Source: Humibacter ginsenosidimutans | GTDB lineage: Bacteria > Actinomycetota > Actinomycetes > Actinomycetales > Microbacteriaceae | Length of the DNA stretch: 64,000 nucleotides | Direction: 5' to 3' | Assembly (NCBI RefSeq): GCF_007859675.1 | Contig: NZ_CP042305.1 | Span: forward strand, 1,736,001 to 1,800,000 | Shown: positions 53,348-62,800 of the stretch, one piece after another | Position numbering within the stretch: position 1 is the first letter of the stretch | Layout of the letters: each line of letters begins with the position of its first letter | Made by a program: the position numbers and the translations under genes | The notes under the pieces: model-generated | Told to the model about the DNA's origin: nothing | The model's input: the letters and a program-made list of their open reading frames with translations, nothing else | Database searches by the model: none

Positions 53348-54528
53348 GTCGTTCGTTCTCCTTGTGCTTGTGCAACGGCCGCAGGCGTGAGCGGCGGCGT
53401 GGTGATGTGCTCGGCCTCCGGCAGCCGGATCGTGAAGGTCGAGCCGCTGCCCGGCTTGGACCAGGCACGCACCTCGCCCCCGTGGTTCTGCACCGCGTGC
53501 TTCACGATGGCCAGCCCGAGTCCGGTGCCGCCCGTGGCACGCGACCGCGCCTGGTCGACACGGTAGAACCGCTCGAACACGCGCTCGAGGTCGTCGGCGG
53601 GGATTCCCGGCCCCTGGTCGGTGACCGTGATCTCGACGACGCCATCGTGCAGACGCGTGCCGATGCCGACGCGGGACTTGTCCGGCGAATACCGCACCGC
53701 GTTCGAGATGAGGTTGTGCACGGCCGTGGTCAACAGGCTCTCGTCGCCGAAGACCACGGCGTGCGAATGCCGCCCCGTCGCCAGCTCGATGTTGCGCGAC
53801 TCGGCGAGCACCCGGTTCTCGTCGACCGCAGACGCCACGACGTGGTCGATCGAGACGCGCTCGGCGTGCGGAACGATCTCGGCGGCCTGCAGTCGCGAGA
53901 GATCGATGATGTCCTGGGTGAGTCGCGCGAGCCTCGCCGCCTCGCTCGTCAGCCGGGCCGAGAAGTGCCGCACCTGGTCAGGATCGTCCGCGGCGCTCTC
54001 CAGCGCCTCGGCGAGCACCGTGATCGCTCCGATCGGCGTCTTCAGCTCGTGGCTGATGTTCGCGACGAAGTCGCGACGCATCTGCTCGAGGCGCACCGCC
54101 TCCGTGCGGTCGTCGGCGAGCAGCAGGATGTAGCGGGAGCCCAGGCGCGCGACGCGCACGCTCAGCTGGATGGTGGCATCCCCCAGTGCACTGCGGGCCA
54201 GCTCGAGCTCTTCGTCGACCGGGTCGCCCGTGTGGCGCACCTGGTCGACCAGCTCCACGAGCCGCGGCTGGCTCAGTGCGGCGTTCCACACCAGGCCGAG
54301 CGAGTACGCACCGGGCGATGCCCGCACGACGTTGTTGCTGGGGTCGACGACGATGCCGGCGGTCGAAAGCGCCTCGAGCACCTGATCGACGCCGTCGGGC
54401 ACGCTCGGATTGACGATCTCCGTGGCCCGATGGCTGCGCGAGGTCGCCGAGAAGAGCAGCCAGACGAATCCGGCCCCGACCACGAGGCCGAGTGCCAGAG
54501 ACAGCAGCACCAACCAGGTGGAGTCCAT
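53344..54528 (-). CDS. senX3: Sensor histidine kinase SenX3
   Basis: 394 residues. One N-terminal transmembrane helix (about 4-27), a cytosolic PAS-like domain (about 42-145), phospho-His160 in FVANISHELKTPIGAI, and a catalytic domain with NLISNAVRY, DQGPGIP and GGTGLGLAIVK. The shape (short extracellular part, PAS, kinase) matches SenX3, which senses phosphate status with PhoU. Divergent from phoU. Confidence 0.93.
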   Translation of the reverse strand: MDSTWLVLLSLALGLVVGAGFVWLLFSATSRSHRATEIVNPSVPDGVDQVLEALSTAGIVVDPSNNVVRASPGAYSLGLVWNAALSQPRLVELVDQVRHTGDPVDEELELARSALGDATIQLSVRVARLGSRYILLLADDRTEAVRLEQMRRDFVANISHELKTPIGAITVLAEALESAADDPDQVRHFSARLTSEAARLARLTQDIIDLSRLQAAEIVPHAERVSIDHVVASAVDENRVLAESRNIELATGRHSHAVVFGDESLLTTAVHNLISNAVRYSPDKSRVGIGTRLHDGVVEITVTDQGPGIPADDLERVFERFYRVDQARSRATGGTGLGLAIVKHAVQNHGGEVRAWSKPGSGSTFTIRLPEAEHITTPPLTPAAVAQAQGERTT

Positions 54529-54623
54529 AGCGCCAGGCTACCGGTGCGGTCCTGCGGACCATCGCCGAGAGCGGTGCCGGAAGCATGCCCTTCGCGGAAT
54601 GTTCGAGTGCTCGACACCGCCCG

Positions 54624-54649
54624 TTAACCTGGCACGGTAAACATGGCAC
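54624..54649. promoter_or_regulatory. Direct repeat before phoU, possible RegX3 (Pho box) site
   Basis: TTAACCTGGCAC (54624) and TAAACATGGCAC (54638) match in 10 of 12 bases at a 14-base period, 53 bases before phoU and in the promoter region shared with senX3. Confidence 0.35.
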
Positions 54650-54701
54650 GCGGACCGGACAGCCCGGTCATCGAGCGTGCCGCCGGGAGGGCGAGTCGAC
54701 A

Positions 54702-55352
54702 ATGCGTGACGTATTCCAGCACGAGATGCGCGAGGTGCAGGACCGCCTCGTCGAGATCGCCGAGCTCGTCGCGGAATCCATCCGCAACGCCACCCGGGCT
54801 TTCAACGAGTCCGACGTGTCGCTGGCCGAGACCGTGATCCAGAACGACCAGAAGATCGACGCGCTCACCGTCGTGCTCGACGAACTGTCGATCCAGATCC
54901 TCGCAAGGCAGAACCCCGTCGCGCGAGACCTGCGCATCGTCGTGAGCGCGCTGCGCATCAGCGCATCTCTGGAGCGCATGGGCGACATGGCCGAGCACAT
55001 CGCGCAGCTGGCCCGTTACCGCTTCCCCGACAAGGTCGTTCCGAAGAGCCTCCGTGGCACGTTCGCCGAGATGGGACGTCTCGACGTGCTGATCGCCGAG
55101 CGCCTCGTCGAGCTGCTGCGCACTCAGGAACCGCGCGTGGCCGACGAGATCCGCAACCAGGACGACGAGATCGACGAGCTGCACATCAGCGTGTTCGACA
55201 AGGTGCTCGGCGAGACGTGGAAGGGCCAGGCCGTCGACACGGTGGATGCCACGCTCGCCTCCCGCTACCACGAGCGATTCGCCGACCACGCGGTCTCCAT
55301 CGCCAAGAAGGTGCAGTACCTCGTCACCGGCGACTGGGTGCCGGAGGACTAG
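54702..55352 (+). CDS. phoU: Phosphate signalling protein PhoU
   Basis: 216 residues, two three-helix bundles. The metal-binding motif ExxxD appears in RISASLERMGDMAEHIAQLAR and in ASRYHERFADHAVSIAKKVQYL. It links the Pst transporter to the SenX3-RegX3 pair. Pst genes are not in the window. ATG 54702. Confidence 0.96.
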   Translation: MRDVFQHEMREVQDRLVEIAELVAESIRNATRAFNESDVSLAETVIQNDQKIDALTVVLDELSIQILARQNPVARDLRIVVSALRISASLERMGDMAEHIAQLARYRFPDKVVPKSLRGTFAEMGRLDVLIAERLVELLRTQEPRVADEIRNQDDEIDELHISVFDKVLGETWKGQAVDTVDATLASRYHERFADHAVSIAKKVQYLVTGDWVPED

Positions 55353-55408
55353 GCAGGCGATCCCGACGGCTCTGCGGTCGCTCGGGCGAACGCCCAGCAG
55401 TCAGACGG

Positions 55409-55414
55409 CAGAAT
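55409..55414 (+). promoter_or_regulatory. -10-like box of the acyl-CoA dehydrogenase gene
   Basis: CAGAAT, six bases before the ATG at 55421, no Shine-Dalgarno sequence between; leaderless-type spacing. Confidence 0.35.
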
Positions 55415-55420
55415 TGGCCC

Positions 55421-56605
55421 ATGCCCGACTACGACGTCACGACACCGCTCGACACCGATTACTACGAGGTCTTCGCAGGCATCCCCGCCGCCGACCGCGC
55501 GTTCTGGGACCGAGCCCGACAGTTCTCCCTCGAGTCGGGCGACGAGCTCGCCGACGCCTGGGACAAGGCGGAGTACCCGCTCCACCTGGTGCGCCGGCTC
55601 GGTGAGCTCGACCTGCTGACCGACGGAGTCGCGGGCGACGGACTCACACCGATGTCTCCGCTGGCGGCCGGCCTCGTGAACATGGAGATCTCACGCGGCG
55701 ACGGCTCCATGGGCACCGTCATCGCCGTACAGGGCGGCCTCGCGCTGCGCAGCATCGCGCTGCACGGCAGCGACGAGCAGAAGGCGGCGTGGCTCGCGCC
55801 GCTGGCACGAGCCGAGAAGCTCGGCGCCTTCGCGCTCACCGAGCCGGACCACGGAAGCGACTCGACGTCACTCGAGACGACCGCTCACCGCACGGCCGAC
55901 GGCTGGGTGCTCAACGGCGAGAAGAAGTGGATCGGCAACGGCTCCGTCGGCGATGTGACGGTGGTGTGGGCGCGCGACGATGAGGGGAACGTGCGCGGAT
56001 TCCTCGTCGAGCAGAACACCCCCGGCTACAACGCCGAGACGATCACCGGCAAGGCGTCACTGCGCGCGATCCACCAGGCGCACATCCGCCTGGAGAACTG
56101 CCTCGTCCCTGCCGACGCCGTGCTGCCTGGAACCCGCACCTTCCGCGACACCTCGACCGTGCTGCACGCCACCCGTGCCGCCGTCGCCTGGTCTGCATTG
56201 GGGCACGCGACCGCCGTGTTCGAAGCGGCCCTCAGCTACTCGAAGCAGCGCATCCAGTTCGGCAAGCCGCTCGCCTCGTTCCAGATCGTGCAGGAGCGTC
56301 TCACCGAAATGCTCTCCCAGCTCACTTCGATGCAGCTCTATTGCCTTCGCGTGGCAGAGCTGGATGCCGCGGGCGCGCTCGGCCCCACCCAGGCGTCACT
56401 CGCGAAATACCACTGCACGCGCACCGCACGTCAGGTGGCGGCGAACGCGCGCGACCTGCTCGGAGGCAACGGCATCCTCGTTCAGAACCGCGTGATCACG
56501 CACATGGCCGACATCGAGGCGATCCACACCTACGAGGGCACGGAGAGCATCCAGGCGCTCCTGATCGGCCGCAGCCTCACGGGGGTGTCGGCGCTCGCGC
56601 GCTGA
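55421..56605 (+). CDS. Acyl-CoA dehydrogenase
   Basis: 394 residues, FAD flavoprotein. LGAFALTEPDHGSDSTSLETTA and NGEKKWIGNGSVGDVTVVWAR are the FAD/substrate loops; QFGKPLASFQIVQERLTEM and the C-terminal IEAIHTYEGTESIQALLIGRSLTG with catalytic Glu in TYEGTE are complete. The closest group is the glutaryl-/short-chain type. No beta-oxidation partners adjacent. Confidence 0.93.
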   Translation: MPDYDVTTPLDTDYYEVFAGIPAADRAFWDRARQFSLESGDELADAWDKAEYPLHLVRRLGELDLLTDGVAGDGLTPMSPLAAGLVNMEISRGDGSMGTVIAVQGGLALRSIALHGSDEQKAAWLAPLARAEKLGAFALTEPDHGSDSTSLETTAHRTADGWVLNGEKKWIGNGSVGDVTVVWARDDEGNVRGFLVEQNTPGYNAETITGKASLRAIHQAHIRLENCLVPADAVLPGTRTFRDTSTVLHATRAAVAWSALGHATAVFEAALSYSKQRIQFGKPLASFQIVQERLTEMLSQLTSMQLYCLRVAELDAAGALGPTQASLAKYHCTRTARQVAANARDLLGGNGILVQNRVITHMADIEAIHTYEGTESIQALLIGRSLTGVSALAR

Positions 56606-56638
56606 CACCGTCCTGTCAGCGGTCCCGTCGACACGACG

Positions 56639-56698
56639 AGTGCCCGTTCCGGACGGATGTGCCCGGCCTGACGGCCGCACACGTCCGGAACGGGCACT
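56639..56698. terminator. Large hairpin between convergent genes
   Basis: AGTGCCCGTTCCGGACG pairs perfectly with CGTCCGGAACGGGCACT; the 26-base interior contains a second dyad (CCGGCC-TGAC-GGCC). It separates the acyl-CoA dehydrogenase from gpmA. No T-run. Confidence 0.6.
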
Positions 56699-56713
56699 GG
56701 TTCGTGAAGGGTG

Positions 56714-57469
56714 CTACTTCGCTGCGCCCTGCGCGGCGACCGCGGCGGCGCCGGCGGCGGCGGCCTCGGGGTCGAGGTACTCGCCGGGGCCGAGCGGGGC
56801 GAAGCTCTCGTCGAGCCGGTAGACGAGCGGAATGCCGGTCGGGATGTTCAGCTCGGCGATGTCGTCGTCGCTGATGCCGTCGAGGTGCTTGACCAGGGCG
56901 CGCAGCGAATTGCCGTGCGCCGTGACGAGCACCGTCTTTCCGGCCGCGAGGTCGGGGATGATGTCCGACTGCCAGTACGGCAGTATGCGGGCGATGACGT
57001 CTTTCAGGCACTCTGTGCGGGGCAGCTCGGCGTCGGTGAGGTCGGCGTAGCGCGGGTCGCCCACCTGCGAATACTCGGCGTCGTCGGCCAGCACGGGCGG
57101 CGGCACATCGAACGAACGGCGCCAGAGCATGAACTGCTCGTCACCGTACTTCTCCTTGGTCTCCGCCTTGTCGAGACCCTGCAGCGCCCCGTAGTGACGC
57201 TCGTTGAGACGCCACGAGCGGCGCACCGGGATCCACAGCCGGTCGGCGGTGTCGAGCGCGAGGTTCGCGGTCTGGATGGCGCGCGACAGCACCGAGGTGT
57301 GCAGCACGTCGGGCAGGATGCCGCCGGCCGCCAGCAGCTCGCCGGCGCGCGCGGCCTCGGTGCGGCCCTTCTCGCTGAGTCGCACGTCGACCCAGCCGGT
57401 GAAGAGGTTCTTCTTGTTCCACTCGCTCTCGCCGTGGCGCAGCAGGATCAGGGTGTAGGGAGCAGGCAT
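56714..57469 (-). CDS. gpmA: 2,3-Bisphosphoglycerate-dependent phosphoglycerate mutase
   Basis: 251 residues. Catalytic His12 in [12 protein letters not shown], the second His in [19 protein letters not shown], and [22 protein letters not shown] in between. It interconverts 3- and 2-phosphoglycerate in glycolysis. The nearness of gpmA to senX3-regX3-phoU is conserved in mycobacteria. The Ala-rich C-terminal tail (from about 235) is unusual but harmless. Confidence 0.96.
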   Translation of the reverse strand: MPAPYTLILLRHGESEWNKKNLFTGWVDVRLSEKGRTEAARAGELLAAGGILPDVLHTSVLSRAIQTANLALDTADRLWIPVRRSWRLNERHYGALQGLDKAETKEKYGDEQFMLWRRSFDVPPPVLADDAEYSQVGDPRYADLTDAELPRTECLKDVIARILPYWQSDIIPDLAAGKTVLVTAHGNSLRALVKHLDGISDDDIAELNIPTGIPLVYRLDESFAPLGPGEYLDPEAAAAGAAAVAAQGAAK

Positions 57470-57580
57470 GCCTCCAGGTTATCGATGAATCCCGGCCACG
57501 ATTCGCACCTCCGGGCCCGCGAAGCGCTGCATCGGAGGGCCGCCACGCGACCGCAGGCTGACGCCCGCGATACTGGACTG

Positions 57581-58447
57581 ATGGCGGGCGGCACGGACGA
57601 GCGGGCGACGAAGCGTCCCGTCGGCACCATCACCCGCGGAACGACCAACACCAACCGGCTGCGTCGCGTCGACCGTTGGATCGCCGTGCAGCCCGTGCTG
57701 CGCAGGGCCTCCGATCCGCTCGTGGTCGACCTCGGATACGGAGCGAGCGGAGTCACGGCGTTCGAGCTCGAGCGGCGACTGCGCCGGGTGCGGCGCGACG
57801 TGCGCGTGCTGGGGCTCGAGATCGACCCGGAGCGGGTGGCCCGGGCATCCGCTCAGCTGGAGCAGGTGCGCGCCGGGGAGACGCCGTTCGCCCCCGACGC
57901 ACGCGTGAGCTTCGCCCGCGGCGGCTTCGAGGTGCCGATCGCGGGCGGCGAGAAGGCCGCCGTGATCCGCGCGTTCAACGTGCTTCGTCAGTACGACGAG
58001 GGTGAGGTCGCCGACGCGTGGAGCCGCATGTGCTCCCGGCTGCAGGTCGGCGGGATGCTCGTGGAAGGCACCTGCGACGAGATCGGCCGGGTGGCGAGCT
58101 GGGTCGCACTCACCGCCGAGAGGGCATCCGACGGGAGTGCTGCGGTGCCCGTCTCGTTCACGATCTCGCTGCGGCTGGCGGGGCTGGAGCATCCGTCGAT
58201 CGTGGCGGAACGGTTGCCGAAGGCGCTCATCCACCGCAACGTGCCTGGCGAGCGAGTGCACGCCTTTCTCGCCGACCTCGAGCGGTCATGGGCTCACGCC
58301 GCCCAGCTGGCGGCCTACGGCCCGGTGCAGCGCTGGATCGCCGTCGTCGAGAGCATGCGCGATTCCGGGTGGCCGGTGAGGGACGGTCGAAGCAGGTGGC
58401 GGCTCGGCGAGCTCAGCGTGCCGTGGAACTGCGTGGCTCCCGCGTGA
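57581..58447 (+). CDS. Class I SAM-dependent methyltransferase-like protein
   Basis: 288 residues. PLVVDLGYGASGVTAFELERRL is motif I (DLGYGASG), VLGLEIDPERVA is motif II. A strong N-terminal GTITRGTTNTNRLRRVDRW motif is typical of this actinobacterial group. Substrate unknown. Its 3' end overlaps the convergent ygfZ gene by 35 bases. Confidence 0.83.
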   Translation: MAGGTDERATKRPVGTITRGTTNTNRLRRVDRWIAVQPVLRRASDPLVVDLGYGASGVTAFELERRLRRVRRDVRVLGLEIDPERVARASAQLEQVRAGETPFAPDARVSFARGGFEVPIAGGEKAAVIRAFNVLRQYDEGEVADAWSRMCSRLQVGGMLVEGTCDEIGRVASWVALTAERASDGSAAVPVSFTISLRLAGLEHPSIVAERLPKALIHRNVPGERVHAFLADLERSWAHAAQLAAYGPVQRWIAVVESMRDSGWPVRDGRSRWRLGELSVPWNCVAPA

Positions 58448-59612
58448 CGGCGTTGTCTCTCGAAACCGCGCCCAAGCGCGGAATGCGGGGCACGTTGGCC
58501 TCTGCGCCCGCGTCGGTGGGCACGATCTGCTCCTGCGCGGCGGCCACGAGGTCGTCGTCGACCCGCACGACGAGGTCGGTCGAGGCATCCGTCGTGCGCT
58601 TCACCACGGCGAGTGCGATCGGCCCGAGCTCGTGGTGCACGCCCGCCGAGGTGACGTGTCCGACGACCGCGTCGCCGGCGAGCACGTCGTCTCCCTGCCG
58701 CACGGCGACGTTCTGCGAGCCGTCGAGATGCAGGAAGACCATGCGGCGCGGCGGATGCCCGAGGTTGTGCACCTTCGCCACCGTCTCCTGCCCGCGATAG
58801 CAGCCCTTGTTGAGATGCACGGCCGTGCGCAGCCAGTCCAGCTCGTGCGGGATCGTGCGCTCGTCGACGTCTGCGGCGAAGCGCGGACGCCAGGCTGCGA
58901 TGCGCAGCGCCTCGGCGGCCAGCGTTCCGGCGGCGCCGATCGTGCCCGCCGTCACCTCTGCGGCGAGCGCACCGAGCGCCTCACGCGGCACCAGCGTCTC
59001 GACCCAGCGATAGTCGGCCCCGGGATGCCCGTCGGCCGGCCGCGCATATTGGTGGCCGCCGGTCACGAGCGTCGGCCACGGGTCGCCCCAGCTCAGCGGA
59101 ACTTCTTCGGAGGTGGCGCGAAGGGATGCCACGGCATCCGGAACCCCGAAGGATCCGACGGTGGCGAAATCTGCGGTGCGATCCGCGGGCTCCACCCGAA
59201 GCATGAACCGCATCTTCTGCAGAAAGTCGAGCACGGCTGCGGCGTCTGTGCGCTCGAGGAGGAGCCAGGTGGTCTCGCCGTCGTCGAGCACGTGCAGCGC
59301 GTGTTCGACGTGGCCGTGCGGGTCGAGCAGAAGCGCCTCCGCGGACTCCCCCGGCCGCAGACCGCGCAGCGACTGGCTCGACATCGAGTCCAGCCAGCTG
59401 AGCCGGTCGCCGCCGGTGACGCCGACCACTCCGCGAGTGGAGAGGTCGACAACGGCAGCGCCTCGCTCGAGGTCGCGCTGCTCGGTCAGCGGAGAGCCGT
59501 AGTGCGCCGGCACACCCGCGTCGGGATCGGTCTCAGCGGTCGCGACCGCGCCAGGCAGCGCGAGGAACGGAGAAGCGGGAAGGATCGGATCGGTCTCGGC
59601 CATGCGGCTCAC
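58413..59612 (-). CDS. ygfZ: Folate-binding protein YgfZ (iron-sulfur assembly)
   Basis: 399 residues. The GcvT-like fold ends with LNKGCYRGQETVAKVHNLGHPPRRMVFLHLDG; KGCYRGQE holds the family's conserved Cys. YgfZ uses tetrahydrofolate to support some Fe-S enzymes. GTG at 59612 overlaps the previous stop (TGA at 59611-59609); ATG 59603 is an alternative. It is translationally coupled to the nitrobindin-like gene. Confidence 0.9.
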   Translation of the reverse strand: MSRMAETDPILPASPFLALPGAVATAETDPDAGVPAHYGSPLTEQRDLERGAAVVDLSTRGVVGVTGGDRLSWLDSMSSQSLRGLRPGESAEALLLDPHGHVEHALHVLDDGETTWLLLERTDAAAVLDFLQKMRFMLRVEPADRTADFATVGSFGVPDAVASLRATSEEVPLSWGDPWPTLVTGGHQYARPADGHPGADYRWVETLVPREALGALAAEVTAGTIGAAGTLAAEALRIAAWRPRFAADVDERTIPHELDWLRTAVHLNKGCYRGQETVAKVHNLGHPPRRMVFLHLDGSQNVAVRQGDDVLAGDAVVGHVTSAGVHHELGPIALAVVKRTTDASTDLVVRVDDDLVAAAQEQIVPTDAGAEANVPRIPRLGAVSRDNAVTREPRSSTAR

Positions 59613-60265
59613 GCCTCGTCCGTCGCGGTGTTCGCTGTGTCGCCCTCGGCGCCGTCGTCAGCGCTGTCGCCGACGACCCGGTTCTCCGCGGCATTCGTCG
59701 CCGAGAGGTCGAGCCGCGCGAGACGGGCCGACGCGTGGGTGCGGAGCTCCTCGCCGAACGCCGCGATGTCCCACGCCCAGAGAAGGTGCGACTCGACGAG
59801 CCCGTACAGCCGGGTGGCCGCCGAGTACTCCTTGGCGCCGGCGGTGCGGAGCACGGCATCGGTCGCGAGGTCGATGCGGGGCCCTTTGACCTGACCGAGG
59901 TAGAGCTCCGAGATGCCGTCGGGGTGGAGGATCTGCACCTCGATGTCGAAGCCGCCGGCCGCGGTGCGCAGCGCCTCGACGGACTGCGCCGTGGAGAACG
60001 GGCGCACGTCGGCGCCGGGAAGCAGCCCGGGACCCTGGTCTTCGGGAAGCAGAGTACGGCTGAGCCGCCAGTATCCGATCTCGTCGGCCAGCGGGGTCTG
60101 CTGCTCGTCGAGCAGCCAGGTCGACGAGCGATAGCTCAGCACGGGCACGCCGTCGCTCTCGAAGCTGACGCGCTGCCCGAACTCGCGCTGCACGTGGTCG
60201 TCGCCGACCGTGTAGTCGAGCACACCCGTGCCCTCCCAGACTCCGATGAGCCAGGACAGCGGCAC
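59609..60265 (-). CDS. FABP-like/nitrobindin family heme-binding protein
   Basis: 218 residues. VPLSWLIGVWEGTGVLDY and REFGQRVSFESDGVPVLSYRSSTWLL are the start of the ten-strand barrel; LHPDGISELYLGQVKGPRIDL and the C-terminal SHLLWAWDIAAFG are family hallmarks. Mycobacterial and plant relatives bind heme and isomerise peroxynitrite. GTG 60265 is the first start, but conserved sequence (LPEGLPAEL) continues upstream in frame from a CTG at 60301, so a non-standard start is possible. The acidic tail (about 195-218) is extra. Confidence 0.83.
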   Translation of the reverse strand: MPLSWLIGVWEGTGVLDYTVGDDHVQREFGQRVSFESDGVPVLSYRSSTWLLDEQQTPLADEIGYWRLSRTLLPEDQGPGLLPGADVRPFSTAQSVEALRTAAGGFDIEVQILHPDGISELYLGQVKGPRIDLATDAVLRTAGAKEYSAATRLYGLVESHLLWAWDIAAFGEELRTHASARLARLDLSATNAAENRVVGDSADDGAEGDTANTATDEA

Positions 60266-60297
60266 GAGCTCGGCGGGGAGCCCCTCGGGCAGCGTGA

Positions 60298-60408
60298 TCA
60301 GCGCTGGCCCCGGAAGAGGTTGTAGACGACCAGAACCGAAACGCCGGCGATGGCGAGCACGGCGAGCGAAAGCAAGCCGACGAACACGAGTTCGAGGGTG
60401 AGTTCCAT
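60298..60408 (-). CDS. 36-aa single-pass membrane protein
   Basis: Begins MELTLELVFVGLLSLAVL, with one hydrophobic helix (about 6-31) and the end YNLFRGQR. It stands just before the nitrobindin-like gene and would be its operon leader. Small size; support rests on topology, position and a clean start. Confidence 0.45.
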   Translation of the reverse strand: MELTLELVFVGLLSLAVLAIAGVSVLVVYNLFRGQR

Positions 60409-60468
60409 GGCATCCAGTCTATCGACGTGCCGCGTCGTCGCGGTGCGCACCGGCGCGGGCGGGGCTGC

Positions 60469-60759
60469 TCACGTGTAGATCAGGTAGAGCACGAGGGTGG
60501 CGACGGCGAGGATCACGAACGATCCCGAGAGCGTGGCGCCCATCCGCACGACGAAACCGCGCCGCTCCTGCGTAGCCAGCTGCACGCACATCGCCACGAG
60601 CACGCTCGCCGCCATGGCGACGCCGAGCCAGCCGAGATAGGCGGACTGGGTCGCGAAGACGCCGATGAGCACCGCGGCGACGGCCGTGGCGATCCAGACG
60701 GCGGTGATCGAAACCCACCTCATGGTCGGTGTGAGTGGCTCTTGCGGCTCGGCGGTCAC
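60469..60759 (-). CDS. Small membrane protein, three helices
   Basis: 96 residues from GTG 60759 ([15 protein letters not shown]). Hydrophobic segments at about 14-33, 38-58 and 72-95. No family recognised. Divergent from the GlnR-like gene, so it probably shares the promoter region. Confidence 0.68.
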   Translation of the reverse strand: MTAEPQEPLTPTMRWVSITAVWIATAVAAVLIGVFATQSAYLGWLGVAMAASVLVAMCVQLATQERRGFVVRMGATLSGSFVILAVATLVLYLIYT

Positions 60760-60836
60760 CCGCCCATTGTCCCCCGGGAACGGACTCGCCCGCACGACCT
60801 AATAAAGTTGGAGGTACTCAACTGGCGGGAGGTCGC

Positions 60837-61502
60837 GTGGCCGAACTCTTGGTGCTGACGCCGACGCCCGAGTCCGACGTGCTTCCGTCGCTCGCGCTGC
60901 TGTCGCACAGGGTGCGGCAGATACCGTCCGACGCTGCTGCCCTGGCGAAGGCTCCGGTGAGCGACCTGATCATCGTCGACGGCCGACGCGATCTGGCGGG
61001 AGCCAAGGCGATGTGCGGCATCCTCTCGTCCACAGGCGGCAGCGTTCCCGTGCTGCTCGTGCTCACGGAGGGCGGGCTGCCTGTCGTCACAGTGCAGTGG
61101 CACGTGGCCGACGTCGTGCTCGCCGGCGCGGGACCGGCGGAGACGGATGCCCGCATCCGGCTCGCGCTCGAGCGGCGCGAGGATGACCCGACGCAGCAGA
61201 AGATCAGCGCATCGGGCGTGACCATCGACGAGGCGAGTTACTCGGCCAAGGTGCACGGTCGCCCGCTCGACCTCACGTTCAAGGAGTTCGAGCTGCTGAG
61301 ATTCCTCGCCCAGCACCCCGCGAGGGTGTTCACCCGCGAACAGCTGCTCAGCGAGGTGTGGGGCTACGACTATTTCGGCGGAACCCGCACGGTCGACGTG
61401 CACGTCAGGCGCCTGCGTGCCAAGCTCGGCGACTCCGACTCGCTCATCGGCACGGTGCGCAACGTGGGCTACCGCTTCAACACCGTCGACGACGATGAGT
61501 GA
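60837..61502 (+). CDS. glnR: GlnR-like orphan regulator (OmpR-type winged helix)
   Basis: 221 residues. The receiver part lacks the usual acidic pair and keeps one Asp in [11 protein letters not shown], as in GlnR, which acts without phosphorylation. The winged helix ([51 protein letters not shown]) is intact. It would control nitrogen assimilation genes. It is followed by mshD with an eight-base overlap, the same neighbour as in mycobacteria. GTG 60837 follows GGGAGG. Confidence 0.85.
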   Translation: MAELLVLTPTPESDVLPSLALLSHRVRQIPSDAAALAKAPVSDLIIVDGRRDLAGAKAMCGILSSTGGSVPVLLVLTEGGLPVVTVQWHVADVVLAGAGPAETDARIRLALERREDDPTQQKISASGVTIDEASYSAKVHGRPLDLTFKEFELLRFLAQHPARVFTREQLLSEVWGYDYFGGTRTVDVHVRRLRAKLGDSDSLIGTVRNVGYRFNTVDDDE

Positions 61503-62412
61503 CGGCGCGACGCCTTTCGGGCTGAGCGTCGACACGGTCGATGGCGATGGTCTGAGCGATGTGCTGGGCGTGGCCGACGCTGCGCGCGACGACGACGGCG
61601 TCGACCCGTTCAACGAGCAGACGCGGCTCGACCTCGCCTCGGGGCGCCGGGTCGGGCACGTCGGCACGGCGGGCGGCGTACCGGTCGCCGCCGCTGCGAC
61701 CGGCGCGGGCCAGCTCGACCTCGTCGTGCTGCCCGCCAAGCGCGGCAACGGGTACGGCTCGGCGATGCTGGGCTCGCTCCTGCCTGTGCTGGAGCGGGAT
61801 GCCTCCGCCTGGTCGCACGGCGATCACCCGGCCGCGCGGGCGCTCGCCGCGTCACACGGATTCGACCGCGTGCGCGTGTTGCTGCGTCTGCGGCTCGACG
61901 AACTCCCCGCGGGCGACGACGCCGGTGCCGGCGAAGCTGTTGGGACGGGCCCGGCGACCGACGGCATCCAGTTCGAGAGCTTCGATGCCGAACGGGATGC
62001 CGCCGACTGGCTGGCGCTGAACGCGCGGGCTTTCGCGTCGCATCCCGAGCAGGGCGGCATGACCGCCGATGACCTGCGCGAGCGCATGGACGAGGACTGG
62101 TTCGACCCGCACGACTTTCTCGTGGCCAGAGATGCCACCGGACTCATGCTCGGCTTTCACTGGATGAAGCTCGAGCCCGACTCCGACGACGCCGAGGTGT
62201 ATGTGCTCGGCGTGGCACCCGACGCCTCAGGGCGAGGGCTCGGTCGGAGGCTGCTGGCGGCCGGGCTGCGCCACATGCGCGAGCGGGGTCGCACGTCGTC
62301 GTCGCTCTACGTGGAGGGCGACAACCGGCCGGCGCTCGCGCTCTACCGCAGCGTCGGCTTCGTCGACGACGCCGTCGACGTGCAGTATCGGCGATTGAGG
62401 GTCGGCTCGTGA
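61495..62412 (+). CDS. mshD: Mycothiol synthase
   Basis: 305 residues, tandem GNAT domains. The C-terminal one is complete ([51 protein letters not shown]); the N-terminal one ([23 protein letters not shown]) is degenerate. It acetylates Cys-GlcN-Ins, the last step of mycothiol. Its final nine codons lie within the first of three 77-bp tandem repeats, so the repeat unit includes the stop codon. Confidence 0.93.
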   Translation: MSDGATPFGLSVDTVDGDGLSDVLGVADAARDDDGVDPFNEQTRLDLASGRRVGHVGTAGGVPVAAAATGAGQLDLVVLPAKRGNGYGSAMLGSLLPVLERDASAWSHGDHPAARALAASHGFDRVRVLLRLRLDELPAGDDAGAGEAVGTGPATDGIQFESFDAERDAADWLALNARAFASHPEQGGMTADDLRERMDEDWFDPHDFLVARDATGLMLGFHWMKLEPDSDDAEVYVLGVAPDASGRGLGRRLLAAGLRHMRERGRTSSSLYVEGDNRPALALYRSVGFVDDAVDVQYRRLRVGS

Positions 62413-62616
62413 GCTCGCTCACGAAGTCGGCCCGATTGAGTCGGTGAGCGGCAAAGCCGCGATATCGGCGATTGAGGGTCGGCTCGTGAGCTCGCTCACG
62501 AAGTCGGCCCGATTGAGTCGGTGAGCGGCAAAGCCGCGATATCGGCGATTGAGGGTCGGCTCGTGAGCTCGCTCACGAAGTCGGCCCGATTGAGTCGGTG
62601 AGCGGCAAAGCCGCGA
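62386..62616. repeat. Three tandem 77-bp repeats at the mshD 3' end
   Basis: Copies at 62386-62462, 62463-62539 and 62540-62616 are identical as far as I can see. Each holds two dyads: TCGTGAGC-TC-GCTCACGA and GCGGC-AAA-GCCGC. The first copy starts in the last codons of mshD. The remaining 184 bases to ppk (62617-62800) hold no recognised gene and should contain its promoter. Confidence 0.93.
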
Positions 62617-62800
62617 TTTCCGCGCCGGTCACCGCGGTAGAACTCGCACGCTCGGCGATCGATTTCCCCGCGCCCGCGAGCAGAAAAGGGCACTCTCGTG
62701 CGCAGAAAGAAACGCCTTCGGGAGCGGGAAGGGACACCCTCGGGGACGGGGACGTGTGCGCGTTCACCCCGCGTTCTCCCAGCGGTGTCATGATGAGGGG

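Noticed and set aside
62386..62616. Possible CRISPR or coding repeat at 77-bp period
   Set aside because: The whole unit is repeated with no variable spacer, and the frames over it are unlike real proteins.
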